From the NCBI RefSeq assembly GCF_000717655.1, contig NZ_JNZY01000023.1, positions 1 to 64,000 on the forward strand: a stretch of DNA of 64,000 nucleotides, written 5' to 3'. Position 1 is the stretch's first letter; each line of letters begins with the position of its first letter. This document shows positions 1-9,662 of this stretch, piece by piece. The stretch comes from Streptomyces katrae (GTDB lineage Bacteria; Actinomycetota; Actinomycetes; Streptomycetales; Streptomycetaceae). The notes under the pieces are model-generated. The model made no database searches, had not been told where the DNA came from, and worked only from the letters and a program-made list of their open reading frames with translations. The position numbers and the translations under genes were made by a program.

Positions 1-391
1 CGACCTTGCCCAGGGTGCCCGAGTACTGCCGGGCCACCCCGGGTGAGGCCTTGCCGTCCTTGGGGAAACCGGTGTCGTCCACCACCCACACCTGCGGGCG
101 GACCGCCCGCACGGCCCGCCATGCCAGCCGGGCCCGCACGTCGGCGACTGGCCAGGTCGAGGACGTCATGAACTGCTGCAACCGCTGATGGTCGATTCCG
201 AGGCGTTCGGCCATCGGCTGCATCGACTTGCGCCGGCCGTCCAGCAACGACTTGCGCCGGCCGTCCAGCAACAGGCCCCGCAGATACAACTGGCCCTTCT
301 CCAGCCAGTCCCGCCGCACCAGCGGCGCGAACACCTCGGAAGCGAACTCCTCCAACCGGACCCGCACCGCCGCAAGCTCCCCAGCCCTCAT
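1..391 (-). CDS. IS701-type transposase, N-terminal 130 residues (runs off window)
   Basis: DDE-type transposase that would catalyse movement of an insertion sequence. The minus-strand frame begins at the ATG at 391 and stays open to the window edge, so only the N-terminal third is visible. The part VVDDTGFPKDGK followed by VARQYSGTLGKV is the first catalytic-Asp region typical of IS701-family enzymes. An eight-residue block (LLDGRRKS) occurs twice in a row, encoded by a 24-bp tandem duplication. The remainder must lie to the left, so whether the copy is complete cannot be judged. Confidence 0.75.
   Translation of the reverse strand, partial: MRAGELAAVRVRLEEFASEVFAPLVRRDWLEKGQLYLRGLLLDGRRKSLLDGRRKSMQPMAERLGIDHQRLQQFMTSSTWPVADVRARLAWRAVRAVRPQVWVVDDTGFPKDGKASPGVARQYSGTLGKV
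225..272. repeat. 24-bp perfect tandem duplication inside the transposase
   Basis: The 24 bases at 225-248 are repeated exactly at 249-272. The unit is a multiple of three, so it adds eight residues without breaking frame. Related transposases, as I remember them, carry the block once, which suggests a recent slippage event. Confidence 0.85.
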
Positions 392-693
392 ACAACCAGC
401 GAACTACCAACCACCCGACATGACAAGACCGGCTAACAAAGCACTACTAGAAGGCGGCTGCGGCTGCAGGCTTGCCCAGGCTCCCCTAAGGCTTGCTCAG
501 GCCCGGCGCGTCCACAGCGGTCGGCCCTGGCCACTCCCACCGCAGTGGGCGCAGCGTCCCGGGCGGGCGATGCCGGACGCGCCGGTGGTTTCGTCAGCGT
601 CGAGCAGGAGCCTGGTCAGCCCCCTCAGGTGGCCATCGTGCAGGGCCAGGTCCTGGCGCTTGCCGACCATGACGTCCAGGGCGATGTCCGGGC
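392..693. other. No supportable gene
   Basis: Frames on both strands here are low-complexity or Arg-rich shadows. A minus-strand frame continues to 497 from the broken gene at 694-1033, but only as the out-of-frame extension created by the 43-bp duplication. Confidence 0.5.
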
Positions 694-1033
694 CTAGAGT
701 CCGGGAGTCCCAACTGATGCCGCGGGTGGCAGTGCGATCAATTCGTGCATTTCGCTCGCGGTCTGCGCCCCGGTCAGCTGTACCCGCGACGCGAGAGTGA
801 CGTCCGTTGCCTGGGCGAAGGACAGGATGCCCGCAGGCCGGGCGAACGGCCCGCTGGTGACGACCGGGTCGCGATGTGTGCCGGCGAGCCGGGCCACCGC
901 GTGCCACATGTAGTCGCGGTGTGCCGGCGAGCCGGGCCACCGCGTGCCACATGTAGTCGCCCGGGCCGTACGGCCAAGCCGCCGCAGCCGCGACGTCGAA
1001 GTCCACGCTCTTGTCCTGCTTGTTTCGTCTCAT
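694..1033 (-). pseudogene. Hypothetical ~98-aa gene broken by a 43-bp duplication
   Basis: Reading from the ATG at 1033, the frame gives MRRNKQDKSVDFD, then WPYGPGDYMWHAVARLAGT, and then hits the second copy of a 43-bp tandem repeat. Because 43 is not a multiple of three, the frame is lost. Removing one copy joins the start exactly to the frame that ends at 694 (THRDPVVTSGPFARPAG... ending SVGTPGL). The repaired product would be about 98 residues with no family I recognise. The arithmetic of the two frames makes this explanation strong, although the function is unknown. Confidence 0.6.
876..960. repeat. 43-bp near-perfect tandem duplication
   Basis: Positions 876-917 and 919-960 are identical over 42 bases, giving a period of 43. 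The duplication lies inside the coding region of the minus-strand hypothetical gene and accounts for its frameshift. Confidence 0.9.
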
Positions 1034-1586
1034 GACTCCGGTGTACGGCCGACGCGGTGGTGTCGGCCGACTCCGGGCTGCCACCTCCCACACGGTGACG
1101 CGACGGCTTCAGCCCCAGCCCCACCCCGCCCGACGCCCAGCAACAGCCTCCACAACCAACGCCCACCCCCTCCAGATATATAAGTCTGGGAACTCACCGG
1201 TCTGGAAATGGGGCATGACCTTCATGAACGCAGAGCGGAACCGGGATGCTGTTACCTATGTTTGCCCTCTGGGTTCCCCCTTGATTCCCCCGATGTTTCC
1301 CCCTTGTGTGCCCGGCGCCGAGCACGGCGGACCCGTTCCCCGAGCCGTCCCGCGAGTGCGAACACCGAACGGGACCGCCGACGAGCCTGGCCTCGACGCG
1401 CTGGGCCTTCTGTACATGGCCCGAGCCGACCCTCTTGGAGGTCAACGGCCTGCCAGGCCTCCCCCGTGATAGCGCCGCCCACCAGGCGACCGTCCTGGCA
1501 GCGTCGACCCGCAGGACGGCATGGCTGCCGCCGTCATCACCGCGCTCAACCGCTCCACACCACTCGCCTGACCGCCGGCTGCCGGG
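1034..1586. other. No supportable gene
   Basis: There are short frames on both strands but none with a convincing ribosome site plus sustained coding bias. A local AT-rich patch (atatataag, about 1176-1185) stands out from the GC-rich surroundings and could be part of a promoter, but no gene start follows it at a sensible distance. Confidence 0.4.
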
Positions 1587-2279
1587 TCAGGCGACGGCGG
1601 CCGCGTAGTGATCGGCGTATGCCTGAAGGCGGGGAGCGAGTTGCCCTTCCGTGCCGGCGGAGTTGAGCTGCATCCACAGCTCGTTCTCCACGACGAAGCG
1701 GTACGCGAACTCCTCGAAGGAACCGGCGCACCGTATCAGCGAGTCGGCGGCGGCCTCCCGGAACTCATCCGCCCGCTCCCCGGCCGCCCAGGCCTCGGCG
1801 GACTCCAGCTCCAGGTGCGAACACACCACGAACGCCTCCCCCGAGGGTCGCAGGTACAGATACCAGATGACGCAGTCCTGCTGGTCCCGCATGAACCGCA
1901 CGAGACGGGCGCCCTCCTCGGCCGGGCTGCGCAGCGCCGCGGACAGATCGGTCCAACAGGCTGTCACCGACACCTGGTCGAAGGCGCTGCAGAGTCTCTC
2001 GCTGCCGTAGAACGCGGCGAAGTCCGAAGGCAGCGCGAGCCCGACCGCCACCAGCTCCCGTTCGAGGGCCGCCAGGTGCGCCACGTGCTCCGACGGCCCG
2101 GTGCTCCCACCGCCCATCCACCCGAACCCGCCGTCGAGCCCCACGGCGTCCAGCGGCGGCAGGCTGTCCAGAGGGTAGACCTCATAGGTGAAGTCGCAGG
2201 GTCGGAACCGGCCCAGGTCGGTGGCGCACCAGCCGGTGGGAAAGCGGACGGACGCGGCGTCGGATACGGCAACGGACAT
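1587..2279 (-). CDS. Hypothetical protein, SMI1/SUKH-like
   Basis: A 230-residue acidic, aromatic-rich soluble protein. The ATG at 2279 was chosen because GAGGGG lies seven bases upstream; the frame is also open from 2318 but without a better site. Features visible are a WMGG turn near residue 50, a central segment with LPSDFAAFYGS, and an IWYLYL strand, reminiscent of SMI1/KNR4 (SUKH) proteins, many of which are immunity proteins against polymorphic toxins. No toxin gene is adjacent and the match is by pattern only. The gene is intact, unlike most of its neighbours. Confidence 0.65.
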   Translation of the reverse strand: MSVAVSDAASVRFPTGWCATDLGRFRPCDFTYEVYPLDSLPPLDAVGLDGGFGWMGGGSTGPSEHVAHLAALERELVAVGLALPSDFAAFYGSERLCSAFDQVSVTACWTDLSAALRSPAEEGARLVRFMRDQQDCVIWYLYLRPSGEAFVVCSHLELESAEAWAAGERADEFREAAADSLIRCAGSFEEFAYRFVVENELWMQLNSAGTEGQLAPRLQAYADHYAAAVA

Positions 2280-2329
2280 GGGAACCCCTCGTGATGAGCT
2301 CGGATCAGCGGTACGCATCCATCCTGCCG

Positions 2330-2559
2330 CCCACCACTGACATTGATACTCGTAGCGGGTTCCGGTGGTCGTGGCTCTGCCACTGACTGACGCCCGTGCT
2401 GGGCTGTCTTCCCGTTGTACCGTCCGGCTGCCGGGGCCCGTTCTTCATGGCCCCGGCCAGGTGGAACATGACCTGATAGGAGCTTGGCCAGAAGCCCCCT
2501 CAATGTCCTGTCTGCCCCACCCGGCCGGCGCCGCCTCCGGCTAGGAAGGCGCCTCCAGC
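2330..2559 (+). other. Non-coding leader of the IS110 remnant, with hairpin
   Basis: There is no gene here. The stretch lies directly upstream of the IS110-family reading frame, where elements of this family encode their structured guide (bridge) RNA. A nine-base perfect stem occurs at 2430-2438 and 2449-2457 with a ten-base loop. The placement is as expected for the family; identity as a bridge RNA is inference. Confidence 0.35.
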
Positions 2560-3080
2560 ATGACAGCAGCAGGCATAGCGGGCACGGTTGCCCAGTGGGT
2601 GTTCGGCGGTGTGGACTCCCATTCCGACACCCTTCATGTCGCGGTCGTCACCGACAACGGCGGCCATCTCGCCGACGCCGGGTTCCCCACCACCACCGCC
2701 GGATACACGGCAACTCTCGCGTTCCTCAGTGCCCATGGGGACGTGATCGCGATCGGCGTGGAAGGCACCGCGTCGTACGGAACCGGGTTCACCCGCTCCG
2801 CCCGCGCCGAGGGCCTGAGACCGTGGTCGAGGTCAACCGGCCCGACCGTGCCGAACGTCGCCGCAGCGGCAAGTCGGACCCCATCGACGCCTACGCCGCC
2901 GCCCGAGCCGCACTCTCCGGACGCGCCTCCAGCGCACCCAAGGACGAGACCGTCACCGGCATACGCGCCCTCCACAACGCCGCCCGCTCCACGGTCAAGG
3001 CCCGCACCGCCGCCATGAACCAGATCGGGCACATCCTCATCAGCGCCCCCGAAGCGATCCGCGCCCGCTACCGGGCCCTG
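2560..3080 (+). pseudogene. IS110-family transposase, frameshifted and truncated
   Basis: The N-terminal DEDD nuclease-like domain of an IS110 recombinase is readable in two frames. From the ATG at 2560 comes VFGGVDSHSDTLHVAVV with the first catalytic Asp, then the GVEGTASYG motif. Near 2820 one base is missing, and the next frame continues VEVNRPDRAERRRSGKSD, followed by the AAARAALSG helix and NQIGHILISAPE. Homology stops near 3080, before the C-terminal Ser-containing domain, so the enzyme cannot be functional. The start has only a weak ribosome site. Confidence 0.8.
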
Positions 3081-3267
3081 CGCGTGCGGGGCGTAGGTCG
3101 GCGATCTCCGGGACCGTGACCGTGGTGGTGAGGCAGCGGAACACTTCCCAGCCCCGGACGATGGCCCGTTTGAGCGACTGGTGGGTGACTGGCTTGCCCA
3201 CTCACCCACCAGCGCGCGGAGCACCTGTGTCCTGAGGATCCGTCCCGGCGCAGAAGGCAGTCGGTGC
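3081..3267 (-). other. Remnant of unknown coding sequence
   Basis: The minus strand reads HQSLKRAIVRGWEVFRC and continues VTVPEIADLRP, which has the look of genuine protein but has no start, is interrupted and matches nothing I can name. It abuts the broken end of the IS110 remnant. Confidence 0.25.
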
Positions 3268-3505
3268 TCAGGGGGAGAGTTCCCACTCCTCGGGGCTAGC
3301 GCCGCGCCACTCCACGAAGTCAGGCTCGGTAAGCTCCACGTCCTCGGCGTTCTCCAGCCCGCCGGTAGCGAGGAAGACACGGATGTCGGCCGGACCGGGG
3401 GGCGACCCCGATGGCGACGCCGTCGTAGCGCACCCAGCGCCATCCCCGCTCGTCGGGCGGGCTGTGATCATCAGGCGGGCGGACCGGTGTCCTCTGCAGC
3501 GCCAT
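3268..3505 (-). pseudogene. Hypothetical ~79-aa protein, frameshifted at a G6 run
   Basis: The start at 3505 gives MALQRTPVRPPDDHSP and then ERGWRWVRYDGVAIGVAP. At a run of six G residues near 3401-3406 the frame must shift by one base to continue PADIRVFLATGG and end EWRGASPEEWELSP at 3268. Each half reads as ordinary coding sequence, so either the gene is broken or the homopolymer length is miscalled. No family recognised. Confidence 0.5.
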
Positions 3506-3589
3506 CGAAGTTGGACCGCCGGTGGGTGTTTGCTCTTGAAGAACCCGAGATCCCCCGCACGTGCCGCGAGGCTGGGGTGCAATCGGCTC

Positions 3590-4478
3590 ATGCTGGTTCA
3601 TCGTCCCCAACGCTCGAGCTCGCCCGACGGTCGCTTTCGGCGGCTGAGGCCACGCGTTGTGCTGCCGGGCACTGTGCTGCGGGGCACGGCTGTCGTACTC
3701 GGGCTGTGGTACGAACCGATATTGCACGCTCTGTTGCCGATGATGGACGGTTCCTGGTCGTCTCTCCCCGCAGGCGACCGCGCTCAGCTCATCGGGCAGT
3801 GGCGGCTGTTCCTTATTCAGCGCATCGCGGCCCTCGGGGCCGCTGTCGCACTTCTGTACACCGCCCGGAACGATCGGCTTCCGCGTCGCGGCCAGGTCAC
3901 CGACCGATTCATCAAGGCCCTCGAGCGCATCGGCCACACCGAGGAGTACGTGCGCAGCGGTGGGGTTCTGGCCATGGAGCAAGTCCTCAAGGACGATGCC
4001 GGCCACACCGCCGACGCTGCTCAGGTCCTCACCTCCCTGGTACGGCAACGCACAGCCTCTGTTGCCGTGCGGAAGGGCCCGCCACGTATGCCCAAAGCAG
4101 CCAGTTACGTTCGGCGTCCGTTGCCGGATCCGCCGCAGCCTGACGTTCAGCTTGCTTTGACCGTCCTAGGCCGTACCCCCACACCAGGCATGGACCTCAG
4201 CGGACGTTGCCTTGCCCGGGCTGACCTTTGCGAGGCCAGACCTGCGCGGCACCGGCCTGCGAGCGGCCGACCTGCGAGGGGCCATGCTCGAGCGAGCCGA
4301 CCTGAGAGAGGCCGACCTAGTGGAACCTGCTTCCGTTACGCGGACCTCAGCAACGCGAAGCTGGACGGATGCGACGCGCAGGGCGCAGACCTGGTCGCAG
4401 CCACGATGCATGGGTGCCGTGGCCGTGCTGGAGCCGGGTGCCACGTCGCCGACCGTAGAACTCGCCCCGGAAGCGTGA
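3590..4478 (+). pseudogene. Pentapeptide-repeat membrane protein, multiply frameshifted
   Basis: From the ATG at 3590 the frame has a hydrophobic segment near residues 25-45, a second after IAALGAAVALLY, and the family signature RGQVTDRFIKALERIG followed by VRSGGVLAMEQ. The pentapeptide array then begins (ARADL), but a shift near 4230 moves it to the next frame (DLRGTGLRAADLRG, then ERADLREADL) and a second shift near 4320 moves it back (RYADLSNAKLDG). Both shifts lie inside the repeat array and compensate each other. The intact relatives are membrane-anchored proteins whose repeats form a right-handed quadrilateral helix; function unknown. Confidence 0.7.
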
Positions 4479-4574
4479 CGCCTCCGCGAACGCTTCTCTC
4501 CGGACAGCATCAGGCAGCAGACTCACCTCACGTAGGAGTCGGCACGCAGTCTGCCGTCCTGGGCCGATCCAGCA

Positions 4575-5443
4575 ATGCTGGCGAGCGGTCAGAGGTTTGT
4601 GCTGGCCAATGCGCAGCGGATCTCGTTCTCCGCGGTGCTGGACGTGACGCCCGTGCGGATGAAGTACCCGGCCGAGGCCGAGGCCGTCTTCGGCATCGAG
4701 GGCCCGCACGACAACAAGAAGGGCTTCGCCAAGGCACTGCGCGGCGTGGGCGACACGCTTGTTGAGGACCCGTACGGTCCCACCGGGCGGCGTTCGTCAC
4801 CTCGGCGCGGATCCGCATGGCGCACTCTGCAGTGCGACACCTCCTACAGACCGAGGGGAACTGGGACACCGCGCAGTGGGGAGCACCGCTGAGCCAGCTG
4901 GACATGCTCGCGGAGTGGAACCTGTTCAGCAGCTACCTGGCCGACCATCTGTACAGGCTCAACGTGCACCCCACCGAGTAGGAAGCGGCCGACTACCTGC
5001 ACTCGTGGCGGGTGGCGGGACAATTGCTGGGGATGCAGGAGGACAGCATGCCCGAGACCATGGACGCGGCGCGGACGCGGGCTGCGGCAGTGGACACGCT
5101 GTACGCGCGGATAACGCCGAAGTCAGCGACGTACGTGAAGGCGACGATCGAGTACTTCGCGTCCTTGGCCGGCCCGAAGGAGACGACCGTTCCCCTCACG
5201 ACGGCCTTGGTGCGCTACATGATCGGGGACACCCATGCCGATGCCTTCGGCCTCGCCCGCTCATCGTGGGACGCGGTGGTGCCAACCGCCGTCAAGGGGT
5301 TCTTCATCGGACCCCAGGCCGGCGGGCTGCCGACACCGTCCGCGACGATGACACGGATCGCAGCCGAAATGGTCAGCCGCGCGATGAACGACGGCAAGAA
5401 GGCCGACCTGACGATGCCGCTGCACCTCTACGGGCACCAGTAG
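4575..5443 (+). pseudogene. MpaB-type oxygenase (DUF2236), broken
   Basis: Three lesions interrupt an otherwise readable DUF2236 protein. The first frame (from 4575) encodes the region ending TLVEDPYG. Near 4780 the frame shifts to one reading FVTSARIRMAHSAVRHLL and then WDTAQWGAPLSQ, matching the conserved MpaB/DUF2236 core. A TAG at 4979-4981 stops it where a Gln codon is likely, and the same frame resumes EAADYLHSWRVAGQLLGM to the end at 5443. Members of this haem-associated family oxidise polyisoprenoids or related substrates. The N-terminus also appears to be missing. Confidence 0.6.
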
Positions 5444-5575
5444 GTACGTATTAATGAGGCGTGCATGACATTAGGAAGCGTGGGTGTTGGAGCGAGTGCG
5501 ACGGTTGCAGCCTCTTTGTAGGGCTCACCTCAAACTCCATGGAGGGCCGCGTCGAGCCGTCGCTACCATCGGGGG

Positions 5576-6178
5576 GTGATAACGAATGAAGGTTCCCAGT
5601 TGGGGGCGGAAGCCGCCCGCCGCTTGTCTCAACTTGGGCGTGTCGAAGTTTTGCCAGGTCTGTCGGACGCCGAGTTCGCACGGGTCGAAGCGGAATTCGG
5701 CTTCGAGTTCAGTGACGATCACCGTGCGTTCTTGGCGGCCGGCTTGCCGACTGGTCGGCCGTCCAGTCCGGGGCGGCGACAGCCCTGGCCTGATTGGCGC
5801 AACGGTGACCCTGACGAGCTCCGCGAACGGCTTGTCTGGCCAGCCGACGGCGTGCTCTTTGATGTCGAGCACAACAGCTTCTGGTCGGAAGACTGGGGGG
5901 CCAAGCCTGGAGTGCTGGCCGACGTCCTCATGGTGGCCCGTACGTGTCTGGCTGAGGTGCCGACGATGGTGCCTGTCTGTTCGCACCGGTACTTGCCTGC
6001 GGGACGTGGCACGTATGGCCACCGCGTCTTGTCGATGTATCAGACCGACATCATCTACTACGGCACCGATTTGGTTGATTATGTCCACCAGGAGTTCGGT
6101 GGCCCCGGTTTGGATCGTCAGGACGAGGCATGGGACCCCAAGGCGACCGTCGCATTCTGGCGCGATCTCGTGAGTTGA
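5576..6178 (+). CDS. SMI1/KNR4 (SUKH) family protein
   Basis: Intact 200-residue protein starting at GTG 5576. It has the SUKH-type opening [30 protein letters not shown], where a helix is followed by a short strand, then the characteristic W-rich segment with [12 protein letters not shown] and [13 protein letters not shown] proteins commonly serve as immunity proteins in bacterial toxin systems, or as sugar and nucleic-acid-related scaffolds. No toxin is visible beside it. The gene stands alone between two pseudogenes. Confidence 0.75.
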   Translation: MITNEGSQLGAEAARRLSQLGRVEVLPGLSDAEFARVEAEFGFEFSDDHRAFLAAGLPTGRPSSPGRRQPWPDWRNGDPDELRERLVWPADGVLFDVEHNSFWSEDWGAKPGVLADVLMVARTCLAEVPTMVPVCSHRYLPAGRGTYGHRVLSMYQTDIIYYGTDLVDYVHQEFGGPGLDRQDEAWDPKATVAFWRDLVS

Positions 6179-6296
6179 ACTCAGGAACGCTTGGCCGCGT
6201 GGTTCACCGGAGTGGCTCCGGAGAGTCTTCAGGCAGCCTGTCCAAGCTGAAGCGGGGTAAGAGGCGGTCGGGAGAGGCTCTTCCACAGACGTCGTT

Positions 6297-6590
6297 TCAC
6301 TCGGTGAGGCGGCGGTGGCAGATAAGGGCTGCGGCTATGCCGACGAAGGCAAGGAAGTGTTCTGCCTTGCGTTCGTAGCGGCGGTGCAGCCGACGGCAGC
6401 CGGCGAGCCAGGACACGGTCCGCTCGACGACCCTGCGGTGGCGGCCGAGTCGTTGTGAGGACTCGATGCATCTGCGGGCGATGCGGTGGCGGATGCCGCG
6501 TTTGCGGCGCCATCGGCGCAGGTGGTCGTAGTCGTAGCCCTTGTCGGCGTGCAGTATCGCGGCCGTCGCCTGCGGGGGCCGCGCCGGGAC
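6297..6590 (-). pseudogene. IS5-type transposase, C-terminal fragment
   Basis: Minus-strand sequence ending at 6297 contains ILHADKGYDYDHLR, RRKRGIRHRIARR, the catalytic-Glu segment HRRVVERTVSWL and the tail RYERKAEHFLAF, the end of an IS5-family DDE transposase. Nothing upstream of about 6590 continues it; the frame runs on into unrelated sequence. It is therefore a truncated remnant. Confidence 0.75.
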
Positions 6591-6632
6591 CGGATAGGCA
6601 GGATCCCGCGCACGAGCGGCTCGAGGCATCCC

Positions 6633-6760
6633 ATGAGCGGCACCACGGACCGTCCCGGGAAGCAGATCAAGAGAGGAACGGTCCCCAACTTCCGGGACCT
6701 CGGAGGTGGCCCGCACGTGGCGGCCGCATTCGCTCGGGCCGACCGCCGAGGCGGTCACCC
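6633..6760 (+). pseudogene. Possible tyrosine-phosphatase N-terminal fragment
   Basis: After the ATG at 6633 the frame reads KRGTVPNFRDLGG, the opening motif of many bacterial protein-tyrosine phosphatases. It then dissolves into Arg/Pro-rich sequence. It is only a fragment, if it is real at all. Confidence 0.3.
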
Positions 6761-7020
6761 TCGGCCGGAGGATCGGGAGCGGCACCCCAAGGCCTCCGTC
6801 AGCCGGTCCGCCGCCACCCCCGCACCGATCGGGCCCCGCAGCGCCGCGCGCACGGCCTCGGGGTCGGCGGCCTCCACCACCGCCTCGACCACAATCCCGG
6901 GCCGACATCCGCCGACGGGACCAGGCCCGAACCCGCTGCCCACCGTCAGGCCGCCAAGGGCACCCGCAGCCGGCCCGCGGCCTGGTTCTCGTCGTGAATC
7001 TCCGGCACCGAACGCGCCAT
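6755..7020 (-). pseudogene. Short hypothetical gene, frameshifted
   Basis: The ATG at 7020 gives ARSVPEIHDENQAAGRLRVP. The frame must shift near 6955 to continue GGCRPGIVVEAVVEA and ADPEAVRAALRG to the stop at 6755. The second half has clean coding bias. The repaired product is about 88 residues; family unknown. Confidence 0.35.
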
Positions 7021-7233
7021 GAATCGCACTCCGATCGCACATCGGCGGCTCGACCATCGGGCCGCGCCGGAAACATGTCGAAAGTTCCCGCCTGCTGGCA
7101 ATAGCCCTGATTCTGGGGCGAGTTAGGAGCGCACCGCACAAGCCGCCTACGCGTACCCGAGGGCGGATCACTGGCGCTCCGTCGGTCGGGCGCCCAGCCA
7201 CCCCGAACCCTGACAGACTTGCCTACCGAACGT

Positions 7234-7249
7234 TTTGCACTAGCGCAAA
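7234..7249. promoter_or_regulatory. 16-bp imperfect palindrome upstream of the acetyltransferase
   Basis: TTTGCACTAGCGCAAA is symmetric except for one pair. A related half-site (CTAGTGCG) follows at 7262-7269. The site lies 43-58 bases before the GNAT start, a normal operator position. The GCACTAG core recurs in the two sites beside the GntR-TetR regulator near 52.7 kb. Confidence 0.4.
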
Positions 7250-7291
7250 TCACATTTACTTCTAGTGCGTTGCTCGGCTACATTCCACGTC

Positions 7292-7906
7292 ATGCCTGCT
7301 TCAGTTCCCCTCCCCGTCACCCTCACCGGCCGCCACGTGCGCCTGCAGCCGTTGGCAATGGAGCATCTCGGCCAGCTGTTTGCGGCGGGAGGCCGCGATG
7401 AGGAGGTGTGGAGGTGGCAGGGTGGGCCGGCACCGCAAACCCAGGAGGAGCTGGGCGGGAAGCTCGCCGTGCTGCTGGAGTCCGCCCGGCGTGGTGAGTG
7501 CGTACCCTTCACGGTCATCGACCGTGCGAGCGGCAAGGCCGTCGGCTGGACCACGTACATGGACATTGACGCGGCCAACGAACGGCTGGAGATCGGCTGG
7601 ACGTGGTACGGGCGCGCGTACTGGCGCACCGCGGTCAATACCGAGTCGAAGCTGCTTCTCCTCACCCATGCTTTTGAAGACCTGGGCATGGGACGCGTGC
7701 AGCTGAAGACCGATCACCTCAACCACCGCTCGCAGGCGGCCATCACGAGGCTCGGTGCGTATCGCGAAGGGGTCTTGCGCCGACATCTCCGTCGGCCGGA
7801 CGGCACCTGGCGCGACACGGTGTATTTCTCGATCCTCGCCCGGGACTGGCCTACGGCCAAGGAACGCTTGACCGCGCGCCTGGAAGGACTCGGCGATGAA
7901 GGATAG
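7292..7906 (+). CDS. GNAT-family N-acetyltransferase (RimJ/RimL type)
   Basis: A 204-residue protein that would transfer acetyl from acetyl-CoA to an amine of a protein or small molecule. The layout is typical of the RimJ/RimL branch: LTGRHVRLQPLAMEHL at the start, a central strand with AVGWTTYMDI, the segment NERLEIGWTWYG followed by YWRTAVNTESKLLLL (acetyl-CoA binding), and LKTDHLNHRSQAAITRLG near residue 145. It is full length and intact, with its own upstream palindrome. The substrate cannot be inferred. Confidence 0.85.
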   Translation: MPASVPLPVTLTGRHVRLQPLAMEHLGQLFAAGGRDEEVWRWQGGPAPQTQEELGGKLAVLLESARRGECVPFTVIDRASGKAVGWTTYMDIDAANERLEIGWTWYGRAYWRTAVNTESKLLLLTHAFEDLGMGRVQLKTDHLNHRSQAAITRLGAYREGVLRRHLRRPDGTWRDTVYFSILARDWPTAKERLTARLEGLGDEG

Positions 7907-7948
7907 CGTCATGACGCCGGACGCTACGGCGATGCTGGCGCGTCGGCG

Positions 7949-8310
7949 CCCCGGTTGGTGCTCTGGGATATCGACCATGCGTTGGTCGAGTGCGGTGGCA
8001 CCGCGCGGCAGGCTTACGCCGCCGCCTTCCAAAGGCGACAGGGCGTCTCCTGGCCGTTCCTTGGACGTTCGACGGCCGTACTGAACTGGCTGCCGCCGGA
8101 CAGGCGTTGCGGGCCCACCGCTTGGAGCCCTGTGGCGCGCTGCTTGACACGTTCCTGGAGCTGATCGTCACGGGACTCAGTGTCCGAGCCGACGACCTGG
8201 CCGTGTATGGGCGGGCTCTGCCCGGCGCGCTCGAGGCGCTGATCGCTGTTGGGGCCATGGCCGGGGTGCACCAGTCGGCGCTGACCGGAAACCTGTATCC
8301 GCTTGCCGTC
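7949..8310 (+). pseudogene. HAD-family hydrolase, frameshifted and truncated
   Basis: LVLWDIDHALVECGG carries the HAD nucleophile motif (DxD). The frame then loses register near 8085 and continues in the next as EPCGALLDTFLEL, RALPGALEALIA and VHQSALTGNLYPLA, the motif-II region with Ser/Thr. Homology ends about 8310 before motifs III and IV. It is therefore a non-functional remnant of a phosphoglycolate-phosphatase-like enzyme. Confidence 0.6.
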
Positions 8311-8343
8311 TTGAGAGGGCGTTCTGCGCTGATTCGCCATGTT

Positions 8344-8724
8344 TCAGGTTGAGTCGGTGTCCGGCGCGGGCAGTGTGGGCCGGGGCAGGGTGAACAGGCC
8401 GGGTTCCGCCTCGGTGAGGATGCCGCGGTTGACCGGGCGTTTCAGCTTGGCGCAGGTGCCTTCGGTGTGCCGTGGCTCCAGCCCGGTGCCGAGTGCCTGG
8501 CAGACGTCCCTGGCGCGTAGTCCCGCCTCGTCCTGTTCGAAGAGGTTGAGGATGTCGCGGTAACCGGGTGGCAGCTGCTCGGGAGGCTCGGTCCCGTCCT
8601 CGGAGGCCAGTTCCAGCACGGTCTCGCGAGTGATGTTCAGGCGTTCCAGGGTGCGCTCTGCGGCGGCGAGTTGCTCGGTGAGCCGGCGGATCTGTTCACG
8701 CAGTTGCTCGGCCGTCCCGGTCAC
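8344..8724 (-). CDS. Hypothetical protein, coiled coil plus winged-helix-like C-terminus
   Basis: A 126-residue protein. Residues 5-35 form a heptad-rich helix (AEQLREQIRRLTEQLAAAE). The C-terminal part (DVCQALGTGLEPRHTEGTCAKLKRP then RGILTE) resembles a winged-helix DNA-binding domain. Upstream in the same frame the sequence ELLDKIETRQRIV continues the coiled coil, so the true start may lie further right than 8724. Similar short proteins accompany mobile elements in Streptomyces; function unknown. Confidence 0.6.
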   Translation of the reverse strand: MTGTAEQLREQIRRLTEQLAAAERTLERLNITRETVLELASEDGTEPPEQLPPGYRDILNLFEQDEAGLRARDVCQALGTGLEPRHTEGTCAKLKRPVNRGILTEAEPGLFTLPRPTLPAPDTDST

Positions 8725-9662
8725 GATCCGCTGTCGGGTCTCGATCTTGTCCAGGAGTTCCCGCCTCGGTTCTCCCGCTGTCCGGGGGTGTTGGGTGCCA
8801 GGCGGGCGGGTCGCGCCAGGTCGGGGTGGAGGTGCGGGTGAGGCGGCGGAGCATGACGTCGGTCACGCCCCACTATGGGGAACTCCGAGCAGTGGGAGAC
8901 GAAGAGTCTCCGCGCCCGGCGTCTCATCCTTCAGCCGAAGGTCGGACCACTGGGTCTCGCACTCACCCTCGGCCGGTGTGGACGAGGCGGGCCGCGCCGT
9001 AGCGAGATTCTCCCGCTGGACGGCCAACACCTCGCGGCTGCTTAGCCGCCCGGCGTCCTTGAGGCGGTCGTAGTGGTGCCGTCGGCGACCGGCCTCCCAT
9101 GCCTCCCGTGACCCCTCGGTCTTCAGCATCGACGTCTGGAACCGCAAGATCCTCGCCCGCCGCATCTTCGATGCTGTGGACGCCGATCACGCGCCGGATG
9201 AGCGAGCTCTTCCCCGGGCACGCCGGCACCGCCGCCCTCTCGCTCGTCGAGCACGAGTACCTCGACGCCCCACCCGCCCCCTCCTGCCACCCAACGGCAT
9301 CGACGACTGGCGGACACCACCCCCGTGACCGCCGTCGGACATCGGGCAGCCGCGCCGCTGCTGCCCCCTCAGCCATGCCCACACCCTCCGGATGAAGCTC
9401 TGCAGCCGCCCCCGCCCCGACGTCCCGCAGTCCGCCCCGTAACGGAGGCCGCAGCCCCTTCGCGCAAGACCCTGATCGGGTGCCGTTGCTCCTTCTCCAC
9501 TCGAACGTGTGAGTTCAAACGTCCCCACCCCCAGAGGAACTGCCCTACACGCCTTCACCGCATCTCAGTTCGAAGAATTCCCCCTCCCGGGTCCGTTACG
9601 ACACCCGGGCGCGGGGGGTTGTTCGATCATCGCTCGGTTCCACGTCAATTCAGGGAGGACCA
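8725..9662. other. Degenerate region without an intact gene
   Basis: Minus-strand fragments with protein-like composition occur at 8863-9165 (TEGSREAWEAGRRRHHYDRL then SSREVLAVQRENLA) and around 9150-9330, but they shift frame and lack starts. The last 250 bases before 9663 hold no coding signal and probably contain the promoter of the operon that follows. Confidence 0.4.
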
